Of a DNA stretch of 64,000 bases, positions 10,901 through 18,822 are shown one piece after another. The stretch comes from Diadema setosum (Eukaryota; Echinodermata; Echinoidea; Diadematoida; Diadematidae): the NCBI RefSeq assembly GCF_964275005.1, contig NC_092695.1, positions 9,320,197 to 9,384,196 of the forward strand. The letters are read 5' to 3'. Numbering within the stretch: the first letter of the stretch is position 1; each line of letters begins with the position of its first letter. Under the pieces are notes generated by a model. That model was not told the DNA's origin. It ran no database searches and worked only from the letters and a program-made list of their open reading frames with translations. Made by a program: the position numbers and the translations under genes.

Positions 10901-13900
10901 CCTCGCTCTCTCCTGCGGTTTTATTGCCAAAGGCAAGGAATTTTGTTCTCCGGATGTTGTCCCGACGTTGTCGGGGTAAGGTCGGTTAAAACATGGGCTT
11001 TATTTTCTATCGTCTACAATGATATTGCATTATCATTTCTCCACGTCAAGTATATAGCTATCATCTATAAAAAGCGATCTTTCCTCCAAAGCAGACTCAT
11101 GGCTCTAACGAGTATTTTTCTTCAGGAATTTTAAAGCATTATAGCCTTTGCTTGTTGAAATCTTCCACTTCTCACATTAGAATATCTAGGACCCATAAGA
11201 AGGAAAAAATGCCCACACATAATTGGAAAAGTGAATCACTTCTAGAGATTGATTTTTAAAGATATATACAGAGAAAGTACCTATTTAGAATAGATTTATC
11301 AAACCCAGCTATTAACCTTGCGATAAACCACGACAGAGTCTGAATTAAACATGGACATCGATCACCATCAGCTTACTGACTGATAGTTTCTACTCCATCA
11401 GATTATAGTAAAGTCATCAAAAACTGTTGTATTTCGATCCGAGCAGCCTACATATCCAAAACGAAGCAAGAAAACTCGATAATCCAAATTTATTTCAACC
11501 ACAAATATAAAAAACAACAACACTCAAAACACCGTCCTCGTACCAGCAATGTTTTCATTGATCCATTTCAGGGCAGCCACTTGGTCCATCATTCCAAAAT
11601 TTCCAGGAGCAACGTCATCCTCTACAGATACAGAAAGGGTGGATAATAATGAATTACGCATAATAGTACGGAATAAAGAGAAAAGAAAAAAAAAACCATG
11701 TAATATAAAAGAAGCAAATTGGAAAGAATGGGAAAAGTGTTTATCACTGCATGTGTTGTTTGATTCCTTCTGTATGTGCAGGGGACGCGGAATAAGAGTT
11801 TGGGACTCAAAGTAATCTTGGTTCTTTAAAAATAAAATGTCGAAAAAAAGAATAGAAGAGAAGCCTGTACTTCCATGTATGAGTTACACCCCGAGATTAT
11901 TCCAAACCAGGTTAGGACGATATTGGGCAGAGGTAGCACTGAACCTGATCCTACAGTATGTAGGTACTGGGGTGCTACCAGAATAAGAACTTTGTATACT
12001 GTTCTCGTGATACAGAACAAAATAGAACAGAACACGAAAAAGCAAAGTAAAGCAAAGCAAAACATATCAAAACAATACATACTTTAGATGTCATATGTGG
12101 GAACAAAACTTCACCTGTTGAAAACTGTGCAAATACGCCCAGGCGGTAATTTATGGCCACCATTATGACGTCACCGACGGTTACCAATGGGATACCGCTG
12201 TAATCGTATGACATGGCCGTGTCGGCACTGAAGCTTCCCCCATGAATCCATACCATCACAGGGATGCCAGCAGAAGACTGCATGATGGAATAATGATGCA
12301 AAGAAAGGTTTCTCAATGAAGATAATTCATTTCGTCACCTCTGCATGAAAAAAGCACCACGGCCGTAAATCATGGCCACTTCTGCGGGCCTGAAGCAAGT
12401 CTGACTTAACGTGGTAAAAAAAGATTGTAACGAAAATTAATGGTCAGCACTTAACCGTCAGAATGTATCAAGCAAAACTATATCACGCAGGATCTTCCAA
12501 TATAGTTTTCTTTTGATTCCTGTCCCTAAGGCTGGGCTTTCCGTCCGGCTACCTTGGTCAGACTTTACCATTATATCCTATAGCATTGCCAGGTAACCAT
12601 TAATACACAGGGGTAGAGATGTACATGGTGTATAAATTTATACTGCCGCAGGACGTAGGCTCTTGACACTGCTTGATGAGATTTGAACTCGAGACCTTCA
12701 TTGATTGACAGTAAAAAGTCTTTATGTCACAGTGCCACCTCTGTTGATTACGATTATCATTTGAAATAATTGTAGTAAGGGAGATCACGGTTCAGTCTAG
12801 AAGGTCTATCTCACTCATGAAGGAAACTCCGCCGCGACCGCCGCGACTGGCGCGATTCCTGCGAATCTCAAGACCAAGAAATGGCGACCAAGAAGGCGAC
12901 TCGAAGACGATGTCCGAGACGTCTCGAAACACGGTGACAACTTATTCGACAAGAAGTCGCGAAGACGTCGCCGCGACGTCTTCGGTAGGTCGCCAATGGG
13001 TCTCCGCATGGGTCGCAGAGACGTCTTTGAGACCTTGGAGAGCTCGCGGACAAAATTAAAGTCTCCGCGACTCACGGTTGTGACTAAGGAGACGTCGCGG
13101 AGACATTGCGGAGACGTCTCCGAGACTAGCTGGAGACTAGATAAAGTCTTGGGGGGGGGGGGGGATCGAACATGGTCGATTCTCTCGCGACTCCCCGGAG
13201 ACCAGGGTGTCTCCAAGAAACGTCTCTGCGACCGTACCGCCACCACTTCGCGAACATCAAGGCTCGAGTCGCCATCAGGTCACCACCTATCTCCAAGCCA
13301 GTGAGATACCCACTTAACCTGGCAGCTTACCTGCACTGGGCTTGGGGCGAAAATGTTAAGGTACAAACAATCCTCCGACATCACGGGTACGGGCGAACTC
13401 TCGTACGGCGTCTGGAGACAACCCGGTGAAAACTCGGTAGCATTTCTCTCACCGTCCCATGCTACCTTGGGCTGTGGCGGTGTAAAGCGCTCCGGAGGAT
13501 CGGCGTAGGGTACTCCCTGAATAAAAGAAAGAACATGGATGAAGAACGGGTAACTCATTTAAACCTATCCTTAAGGACGTACAATACTGAATCTGTTACA
13601 GCATATAAAGAACCACGTGTAGGTCTATCGTTCACCAAAATACAACGCGGCTTTTTCTATCACCAAACATCAGATAAAAACCCTGTCTAGACGCCATTCT
13701 CTCTGTCTTTGAACGCGGAACGATAGAATAGTCATGATAATAATGACAATGACGATAATGGTGACATTGATAATGATAATAATAACAACGCTCATTACAA
13801 TAAGAATAGCACTGATAATGATAATGATGAAACGAGTTTAATAATATAGAACGCCTGACAGTATATTCAATGATTTGACTGCAAAAGCTCCTTATGTACT

Positions 13901-15091
13901 TGCACATGCATGCGCACTGTAAGATGTAAATACTAGGCTATTGACGTAGTCGTCAACCTTTGCCATGAGTGGTGCCAACATAAATGAAACGGTTTTAAAA
14001 TTGCATTTGTTTGCGAGGGCTTTAAGATATTTTTAACACTTAAATCCTTACTTATTCCTTACAACAGCCTCATGATTTCTGAAAAGTGGCATGTTTTTCT
14101 TCTTTTTTTACCGGCCCCGCGATTATAGGTGGGCCCATACATCCGCGATGAAAAAAAAGAAAAAGAAGAAGATAAAATTACTGAAGTTGTGGCATCTGAT
14201 CGAGTTTTGTTACTTAACTCTAAAGAGTAGGTATGGATTAGACCCCATAAGACGATCGTAGGGTTACGTGTCTCACACTCGTCTTTTATCACAATGCAAA
14301 CACAGACTAACAACCCTGGCTCAAAACTAAGGCAGATTGGACAGATACTGTGACGTTCGTCAACACGCGCTCTAAATGAAGCAATTTGTTGAAATTCTCC
14401 TTATATATAGGCACTTTGTTGGGGATGAGAAACCCGGATGAGAAGGTAAGAAGGTGAGAAGGTAATATGCGAAAATTAAGCTATTAATATAGGCGCCTTT
14501 GGTACTCTGTGTGAGAATCAGAGTAGGCAGTCTGCAAAAGCTCACTTCGGCGCCATAGATATGGGACCAGGAGCCCGTTGCATAAAAGTTGCAATTATGG
14601 TAACTTTGCCATCCAATGGTAACTTCCATGGAATTCTTGATTTTGATTGGCTGTTGAGTATTGTTGCCATGGTAGTTACCATTGGATGGCAAAGTTGCCA
14701 TAATTGTAACTTTTATGCAACGGGCCCCAGAAGGCGGGAAGGCAATTGTATTATACAACTTGTCGAGTACACTATGGAGGAGGCAAGGGGCCATTACCGA
14801 TATTGTTCTAAAAAACCCCAAAACAAAACAAACGAAAACAAAAAGGCACTTGTAATATGGCCCGTCATATCCAAGTCGGTTTTTTTGTTGTTGTCTGTTG
14901 TTGTTGTTTTTTTTTTGCCACACAGTTCGTTCCCGCTATCATAAACAAGCAGAGCTGATGAATTATACTATGCTCTAATAATTAGTATGTTTTAATTTAT
15001 CAGTTAAGAAAAACTGTGAGAAATACAGAAATTCGATGAAGTATGACTAGTGTCTTCATTTTTTTTTTCAAACCGGCATTTTTTTTTCCTT

Positions 15092-15131
<40 letters not shown>

Positions 15132-15551
15132 GCAGGTCTACAATGCATTAATATTTTTGATAGTACGGGCGAACTCTCGGTTGATGGTACAAAACCTTTA
15201 CATCGGCCGAAATGGGATCAACAATATATTTTTTTTTCTCAACATAATGATTGCACGCTTTGGATAGAGTAGCACTTCATAAGATGAAATTAGCTGGGCA
15301 GATATTCTTTATCTTCAATGCACCCATGAGCAAAATTATGTAAAAGATGTGAAATCGAGAAGTAGGCCCTACATTGTTTTTCCTACCAGAAAGACGTCGA
15401 TGTCACGTGATTTTCCGATGTACTCGTCTTCGCTGAAGTGCACCGTCTTGCCGACAAGGATTCCCTCGTTGACTCTCACTTGAGGGTTCTGGGAGTTAAC
15501 CGTCACGAGGACAGCGAAAACTCCCCAAATGGTGCGAAATGACTGCATCAT
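4871..15551 (-). CDS. Cholinesterase-family enzyme with T-type C-terminal peptide, complete ten-exon gene
   Basis: Joined exons: 15551-15387, 13516-13331, 12277-12115, 11621-11544, 10428-10310, 8319-8152, 7558-7110, 6324-6130, 5670-5489, 4986-4871. All splice phases agree and give about 606 aa, against 614 for human AChE. Seen: signal peptide, oxyanion-hole HGGSF, nucleophile GESAG (Ser212), acid RDEG (Glu336), base GAGHGED (His462), cholinesterase end GCHFWNV, then a 37-residue tryptophan-rich T-peptide ending in Cys605. Potential N-glycosylation: NAT near 80, NMT near 485. Odd: the Cys88-Cys105 loop is about 10 residues shorter than in AChE and lacks the choline-binding Trp86; Tyr337/Phe338 equivalents are Leu/Thr; the partner of the third disulfide is missing. 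It is a secreted or membrane-anchored serine esterase of the alpha/beta hydrolase fold. Choline ester hydrolysis is doubtful. Confidence 0.9.
5130..5360. repeat. GAATAACGAACCTTCGG-type dispersed repeat
   Basis: A patch of degenerate motifs built on GGAATAACGAACCTTCGG and TTTTCGGATTAACGAACC, within the last intron of the cholinesterase-like gene. The same motifs recur at 8355-8715 and 18440-18775. It has no coding potential. Confidence 0.55.
5489..5670 (-). CDS. Cholinesterase-like exon 9: end of catalytic domain
   Basis: It encodes (G)DPSKPSEGAPEG through LHHKEMAPELKVG, then ARARGCHFWNVHIPSL and MVFTS. FWTNFVKSG joined to DPSKP reproduces the family motif FAKTGDPN, and RARGCHFWNVHIP matches AChE RAQACAFWNRFLP. 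The exon stops at a consensus donor, gtaagt. If the intron is kept, translation ends after TSK at TAG (5481-5483), a very short alternative tail. Confidence 0.88.
6130..6324 (-). CDS. Cholinesterase-like exon 8: catalytic histidine
   Basis: It encodes YPSTPWLGAGHGED and VFGIPF, then KFMEFWTNFVKSG, with His462 as the base. The donor is gtaaag, phase 2. The 5' end is uncertain: the best-looking acceptor (tttctttcag, exon at 6311) would break the frame after exon 7. The upstream AG giving a start at 6324 keeps the frame and adds SFFQ; another AG three bases on would also work. Confidence 0.8.
7110..7558 (-). CDS. Cholinesterase-like exon 7: catalytic glutamate
   Basis: It encodes IYWSDGGYPVTLDGTFLDD through FKYFMTHEPS. 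The acid residue lies in FNRDEGTLTPF (Glu336). The two aromatic positions after it in AChE (Tyr337, Phe338) are Leu and Thr here, so the choline gorge is not aromatic-lined at that point. The Cys409 equivalent is Ala (context FDVASHM), so the third disulfide cannot form. Acceptor cgtag is in phase 0; donor gtaaat is in phase 2 and reads as TAA if the intron is kept. Confidence 0.9.
8152..8319 (-). CDS. Cholinesterase-like exon 6: second disulfide
   Basis: It encodes SGSAFDLWAFLDDPERERR through LLAAADE in exactly 56 codons, phase 0 at both ends (acceptor aacaacag, donor gtagat). Cys267 and Cys278 correspond to the second AChE disulfide (Cys257-Cys272). It has no in-frame ATG near its start. 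Confidence 0.9.
8355..8715. repeat. ATTCCGAAGGTTCGTTA foldback repeat
   Basis: The left half carries GTTATTCCGAAGGTTCG-type motifs and the right half their reverse complements (CGAATCTTCGGAATAACG, TCGGATTAACGAACC). They are separated by CAA/CAAA simple repeats (8524-8580). It lies in intron 5 of the cholinesterase-like gene. Confidence 0.6.
9725..9869. mobile_element. MITE-like foldback, GGGCCTGTTGCAT ends
   Basis: About 145 bp. GGGCCTGTTGCATGAAACTT at the left is mirrored by AAGTGTTATGCAACAGGCCC at the right, and TTTTTACCTGAGAAA by TTTCTCAGATAAAAA. No coding capacity. It lies in intron 5 of the cholinesterase-like gene. The ends resemble the element at 14571-14728. Confidence 0.8.
10310..10428 (-). 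CDS. Cholinesterase-like exon 5: catalytic serine
   Basis: It encodes (A)FGGDKDKITIFGESAG then SSSVGFHIVSKLSRGYF. GESAG is the nucleophile elbow with Ser212, and the preceding Glu (AChE Glu202) is kept. The exon closes with AMMQ before donor gtaaga in phase 0, so the next exon supplies SGSAF. Confidence 0.93.
10598..10990. repeat. Dispersed repeat with GTTGTCGCGGTAA inverted arms
   Basis: GTTACCGCGACAACGTC (about 10635) and GACGTTGTCGCGGTAAC (about 10708) form a hairpin, and GTTTTAACAG / CTGTTAAAAC are also inverted. The right part (10860-10990, with TCGCTCTCTCCTGC and TTGTTCTCCGGATGTTG) matches 43205-43345 in reverse orientation. It lies in intron 4. Confidence 0.65.
11544..11621 (-). CDS. 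Cholinesterase-like exon 4
   Basis: A short exon encoding (E)DDVAPGNFGMMDQ then VAALKWINENIA, matching the AChE segment [23 protein letters not shown]. It has no start codon. Acceptor tgtag and donor gtacga, phase 1 in and phase 1 out, join exons 3 and 5 without a frame break. Confidence 0.9.
12115..12277 (-). CDS. Cholinesterase-like exon 3: oxyanion hole
   Basis: It encodes SSAGIPVMVWIHGGSFSAD through INYRLGVFAQFST. HGGSF supplies the oxyanion-hole glycines (AChE has YGGGF). The acceptor is catgcag in phase 0 and the donor is gtgaag in phase 1. The strand-turn-strand VMVAINYRLG matches AChE VLVSMNYRVG. Confidence 0.9.
12640..12775 (-). repeat. Possible degenerate tRNA-derived SINE
   Basis: On the minus strand, GGTGGCACTGTGACATAAAG is followed about 50 bases on by GAGTTCAAATCTC, a B-box-like sequence. 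The context GTCAATCAATGAAGG resembles a tRNA anticodon arm. Too degenerate to be an active tRNA gene. It lies in intron 2. Confidence 0.35.
12825..13310. repeat. CG-rich block of GAGACGTC / CGCGAC motifs
   Basis: A 485-bp island, strikingly CpG-rich against its AT-rich surroundings. It is built from many degenerate copies of GAGACGTC, CGCGAC and their complements, with a G tract (13149-13165). Both strands stay open over 80-143 codons because stop codons are rare in this composition, not because it is coding. It ends about 20 bp from exon 2. Confidence 0.6.
13331..13516 (-). CDS. Cholinesterase-like exon 2: first disulfide loop
   Basis: It encodes GVPYADPPERF through SEDCLYLNIFAPSPVQ, flanked by a tattcag acceptor and a gtaagc donor, phase 0 at both ends. 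The two cysteines (88 and 105) form the first conserved disulfide. They are 17 residues apart, against 27 in human AChE. The missing stretch includes the MWNP segment whose Trp86 stacks on choline, and the residue 10 before the second Cys is Ser. SEDCLYLN is the carboxylesterase type-B signature 2. The donor abuts a CG-rich repeat block. Confidence 0.9.
13725..13830. repeat. Imperfect (GATAAT/GACAAT)n simple repeat
   Basis: Trinucleotide-like ATGATAATAATGACAATGAC runs in intron 1 of the cholinesterase-like gene. Confidence 0.6.
14571..14728. mobile_element. MITE-like foldback, GCCCGTTGCATAAAAGTT ends
   Basis: About 158 bp with very long arms: GCCCGTTGCATAAAAGTT, then CAATTATGG, AACTTTGCCATCCAATGG and TAACT are mirrored almost perfectly at the right end. 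The loop is only about 30 bp. It shares its end motif with 9725-9869. It lies in intron 1. Confidence 0.85.
15387..15551 (-). CDS. Cholinesterase-like exon 1: signal peptide and N-terminus
   Basis: The start is the first ATG after an in-frame stop (TAA near 15605); a second ATG follows immediately. The first 20 residues (MMQSFRTIWG then VFAVLVTVNS) form a typical signal peptide with cleavage likely before QNPQV. Next comes the first beta strand, VRVNEGILVGKTV, as in the family pattern G-x-l-x-G. The exon ends DVFL before donor gtagga in phase 0, so the next residues are GVPYADPP, the usual FLGIPFAEPP motif. The open frame runs 10 codons further upstream without a Met. Confidence 0.88.
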
Positions 15552-16213
15552 AACATCGGACACTGGACTTCTAACTTTCAAATAACGATGATCCCGTTAC
15601 AGTTTAAACTCGTCAGAAGGACTGGAATGGTTGCAGTTGGATGCCGGACGCGTTTTTCTTTTACTGTGCGTAATTATCACTGCAAACTTGTTAGGGGGAG
15701 CCTGTATCACTTGCCTATACAGAGTTGTCTTACACAATGCAATCATCGGATCGAGACCTTCTCATGATTCTCCGTAAGAGGTTTAGACATGATGTAAGTG
15801 AGCAATCTTATCTGTGTAACGTATTGGAGAAGAATACTGGAAAAACAAGATTTGATTGCTTTGACCCTGGGCGATACGCAACATTTTCTGCTCCTAAAGT
15901 TAAGAACGTCGTTAGGAGTGCAAATAAATTAAACTCAGAGCGACTCACAAGGCCTCGGCAGAGACAGATAGGTAAAGACTGACAAACGGATAGAGACTTG
16001 TATATTTTACACATTTACAGATAAACATAGTACATACATACACACATACACGTACACACACACACACACACACACACAAACGAACAAGAATACATACGCT
16101 ATATACAAACACAGGGGAGGCGGAACGGGGGGGGGGGGGGAGGGAGGGGACTGCAGCGCCGACATTTTATCTTAAAACAAGGAAAAGTGGAAATTACGCG
16201 GTGCGTAATATAT
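15552..16213 (-). promoter_or_regulatory. Upstream region of the cholinesterase-like gene
   Basis: Presumed 5' UTR and proximal promoter of the minus-strand gene. I see no clear TATA box. It includes an (AC)n tract (16046-16078), a G tract (16128-16141) and a palindrome ATTACGCGGTGCGTAAT (16193-16209) next to the satellite-bearing element. Confidence 0.35.
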
Positions 16214-16431
16214 GTCCCCGCCGGAAGTAGCATTTTGTAGCAAAATGTACAATATAGGTCAAAAATCAAGGTCAAAGATCAAAGAAGTCAAAGGTCAAAA
16301 TTCTGTGTAGAAGTTTTGAAGTGCTCACCTAGTGCCATCACATAAAGCAAACGGAATCGAAGTCGGGTTAGAAGTGGCGAAGGAGTAGCATTTTGTACCA
16401 AAATGTACAACAAAATGTAGGTCAAAAATTA

Positions 16432-16444
16432 AGGTCAAAGGTCA
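16432..16444 (+). promoter_or_regulatory. Perfect DR1 nuclear-receptor motif in satellite
   Basis: AGGTCAAAGGTCA is two AGGTCA half-sites spaced by one A, the DR1 consensus for RXR/HNF4/COUP-TF-type receptors. Function is not shown. Confidence 0.45.
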
Positions 16445-16589
16445 AAGAAGTCAAAGGTCAAAATTCTGCGTAGAAGTTTTGAAGCCCTCACCTAGTGCCA
16501 TCACATAAATCAGACAGAATCGAAATCGGGTAAGAAATGGCGAAGGAGTAGCATTTTGTAGCAAAATGTACAATACAGGTCAAAAATCA

Positions 16590-16602
16590 AGGTCAAAGGT
16601 CA
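16590..16602 (+). promoter_or_regulatory. Perfect DR1 motif in satellite
   Basis: AGGTCAAAGGTCA preceded by TCA, giving an overlapping TCAAGGTCA, which is also the extended half-site for NR5A/ERR-type receptors. Function is not shown. Confidence 0.45.
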
Positions 16603-17061
16603 AAGAAGTCAAAGGTCAAAATTCTGTGTAGAAGTTTTGAAGCCCTCACCTAGTGCCATCACATAAAGCAAACAGAATCAAAATCAGGTTAGAAATGGCG
16701 AAGGAGTAGCATTTTGTAGCAAAATGTACAATACAGGTCAAAAATCAAGGTCAAAGAAGTCAAAGGTAAAAATTCTGTATAAAAGTTTTGAAGCCCTCAC
16801 CTAGTGCCATCACATAAAGCAAACGGAATCGAAATCGGGTTAGAAATGGCGAAGGAGTAGCATTTTGTAGCAAAATGTACAACAAAATGTAGGTCAAAAA
16901 TTAATGTCAAAGGTCAAAGAAGTCAAAGGTCAAAATTCTGTGTAGAAGTTTTGAAGCCCTCACCTAGTGCCATCACATAAATCAAACAGAATCGAAATCG
17001 GGTAAGAAATGGCGAAGGAGTAGCATTTTGTAGCAAAATTTACAATACAGGTCAAAAATCA

Positions 17062-17074
17062 AGGTCAAAGGTCA
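17062..17074 (+). promoter_or_regulatory. Perfect DR1 motif in satellite
   Basis: Same AGGTCA-A-AGGTCA with an overlapping TCAAGGTCA extended half-site, in a 158-bp unit. Confidence 0.45.
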
Positions 17075-17691
17075 AAGAAGTCAAAGGTCAAAATTCTGTG
17101 CAGAAGTTTTGAAGCCCTCACCTAGTGCCATCACATAAAGCAAACGGAATCGAAATCGAGTAAGAAATGGCAAAGGAGTAGCATTTTGTAGCCAATGTAC
17201 AATATGGGTCAAAAATGAAGGTCAAAGGCCAAAGAAGTCAAAGGTCAAAACTCTGTGTAGAAGTTTTGAAGCCCTCACCTAGTGCCATCACATAAAGCAA
17301 ACGAAATCGAAATCGGGTAAGAAATGGCGAAGGAGTAGCATTTTGTAGCAAAATGTACAATACAGGTCAAAAATCAAGGTCAAAGAAGTCAAAGGTAAAA
17401 ATTCTGTATAAAAGTTTTGAAGCCCTCACCTAGTGCCATCACATAAAGCAAACGGAATCGAAATCGGGTTAGAAATGGCGAAGGAGTAGCATTTTGTACC
17501 AAAATGTACAACAAAATGTAGGTCAAAATTTAAGGTCAAAGAAGTCAAAGAAGTCAAAGGTCAAAATTCTGTGTAAGGTTTTGAAGCCCTCACCTAGTGC
17601 CATCACATAAATCAAACAGAATCGAAATCGGGTAAGAAATGGCGAAGGAGTAGCATTTTGTAGCAAAATGTACAATACAGGTCAAAAATCA

Positions 17692-17704
17692 AGGTCAAAG
17701 GTCA
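17692..17704 (+). promoter_or_regulatory. Perfect DR1 motif in satellite
   Basis: Same AGGTCA-A-AGGTCA with an overlapping TCAAGGTCA, in a 158-bp unit. Units near 16271, 16901, 17219 and 17848 carry one-mismatch versions. Confidence 0.45.
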
Positions 17705-18439
17705 AAGAAGTCAAAGGTCAAAATTCTGTGTAGAAGTTTTGAAGCCCTCACCTAGTGCCATCACATAAAGCAAACAGAATCGAAATAGGGTTAGAAATGG
17801 CGAAGGAGTAGCATTTTGTAGCCAATGTACAATATGGGTCAAAAATCAATGTCAAAGGTCAAAGAAGTCAAAGGTCAAAATTCTGTGTAGAAGTTTTGAA
17901 GCCCTCACCTAGTGCCATCACATAAAGCAAACGAAATCGAAATCGGGTAAGAAATGGCAAAGGAGTAGCATTTTGTAGCAAAATGTACAATACAGGTCAA
18001 AAATCAAGGTCAAAGAAGTCAAAGGTCAAAATTCTGTATAGAAGTTTTGAAGCCCTCACCTAGTGCCATCACATAAAGCAAGCGGAATTGAAATCGGGTT
18101 AGAAATGGCGAAGGAGTAGCATTTTGTAGCAAAATGTACAATATAGGTCAAACGGACACATGGACACACACACGTACGGAGCCCGTTTTATAGTCCCCTG
18201 CTCGAACTCGTTCGGCGGGGACAAAAAAAAAAGAAGAGGAAATATCAGCGCCTATGACTACCCAAAGGGTCCCCTTAGATGGGCCTACTTCTAGTCTATA
18301 AGTGGGGGGCTCGACCCCAGCAGCCCCCCTCCTGAAAAAAAAAATGATCCGCAGTCTCTGATACATACAGTACACTACTACGAACTCAGCTTTCAGAATA
18401 GCGCGCGTATCAGTCTTTTTTCTTTTTTTTTCTTTTTTC

Positions 18440-18775
18440 CCCCGATGAATGTACCTTCGGAATAAGGAACCTAACTTCATTCTGGGAAAATGGAGGCCTT
18501 ACTTTATATCAAGAATTCCCACTTGTAATGTATATACTTCACAGCTCCCCTACCCTACAAAAGAAAAGGAAAAAAAAAAAAGAAGAAAAAACAAACAAAC
18601 GTTCCGCGGTCCCTAATACATACGTATACTACAACGAACAATACATACGCTCCTATACGAACACTCTGACGAAGATTCAGAACAAAGCACTTTTTCTTTT
18701 TTTTTCATTCTCGATTTCACGAGCCTTCAGAATAACAAACTTTTTTTTCATTTTCAGATAAACGAACCTTCCAAA
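18440..18775. repeat. GAATAACGAACCTTC-type dispersed repeat
   Basis: Contains TACCTTCGGAATAAGGAACC at the left and CCTTCAGAATAACAAAC plus AACGAACCTTCCAAATAACG at the right. It belongs to the same family as 5130-5360 and 8355-8715. An (AC)n tract follows at 18795-18822. Confidence 0.5.
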
Positions 18776-18822
18776 TAACGACCAAATTATTAGGCGCACA
18801 CACACACACACACACACACACC

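Larger units (their letters stand above)
16225..18150. repeat. Satellite array with higher-order organisation
   Basis: The marker CACCTAGTGCCATCAC starts at 16326, 16489, 16647, 16798, 16961, 17119, 17276, 17427, 17591, 17749, 17906 and 18057. Spacings are 163, 158, 151, 163, 158, 157, 151, 164, 158, 157 and 151. A four-unit supercycle of about 630 bp therefore occurs twice, preceded by a three-unit version lacking the 157 unit. The long units carry an extra CAACAAAATG insertion, the 157 units read GCCAATGTACAATATGGG, and the 151 units lack one GTCAAAG block. Each unit holds several GGTCAAAG motifs. Confidence 0.92.
16214..18222. mobile_element. TIR-flanked element carrying a ~155-bp satellite array
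   Basis: The left end GTCCCCGCCG (16214-16223) is inverted at the right end CGGCGGGGAC (18213-18222). Between them lie about twelve tandem units. The right shoulder, GGACACATGGACACACAC through GAGCCCGTTTTATAG, is unique sequence. No ORF is present. The architecture (short inverted ends, internal 150-160 bp tandem repeats, a nearby hairpin) resembles Helentron-related HINE/pearl elements of marine invertebrates. That assignment is inference. Confidence 0.65.

Noticed and set aside
12815..13304. 143-codon minus and 102-codon plus frames
   Set aside because: The CG-rich repeat block has few stop codons on either strand; overlapping arginine/serine-rich frames on both strands are not evidence of coding.
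15552..15581. Ten-codon N-terminal extension of the cholinesterase-like exon 1
   Set aside because: It would need to start at TTG. The first ATG after the upstream in-frame TAA is at 15551 and gives a clean signal peptide.
15725..16014. 85-codon plus and 68-codon minus frames upstream of the cholinesterase-like gene
   Set aside because: They overlap each other on opposite strands, show no recognised domain or signal, and have no matching splice structure.
16225..18150. CRISPR array
   Set aside because: Units are tandem with no unique spacers, lengths are ~155 bp and the genome is eukaryotic.
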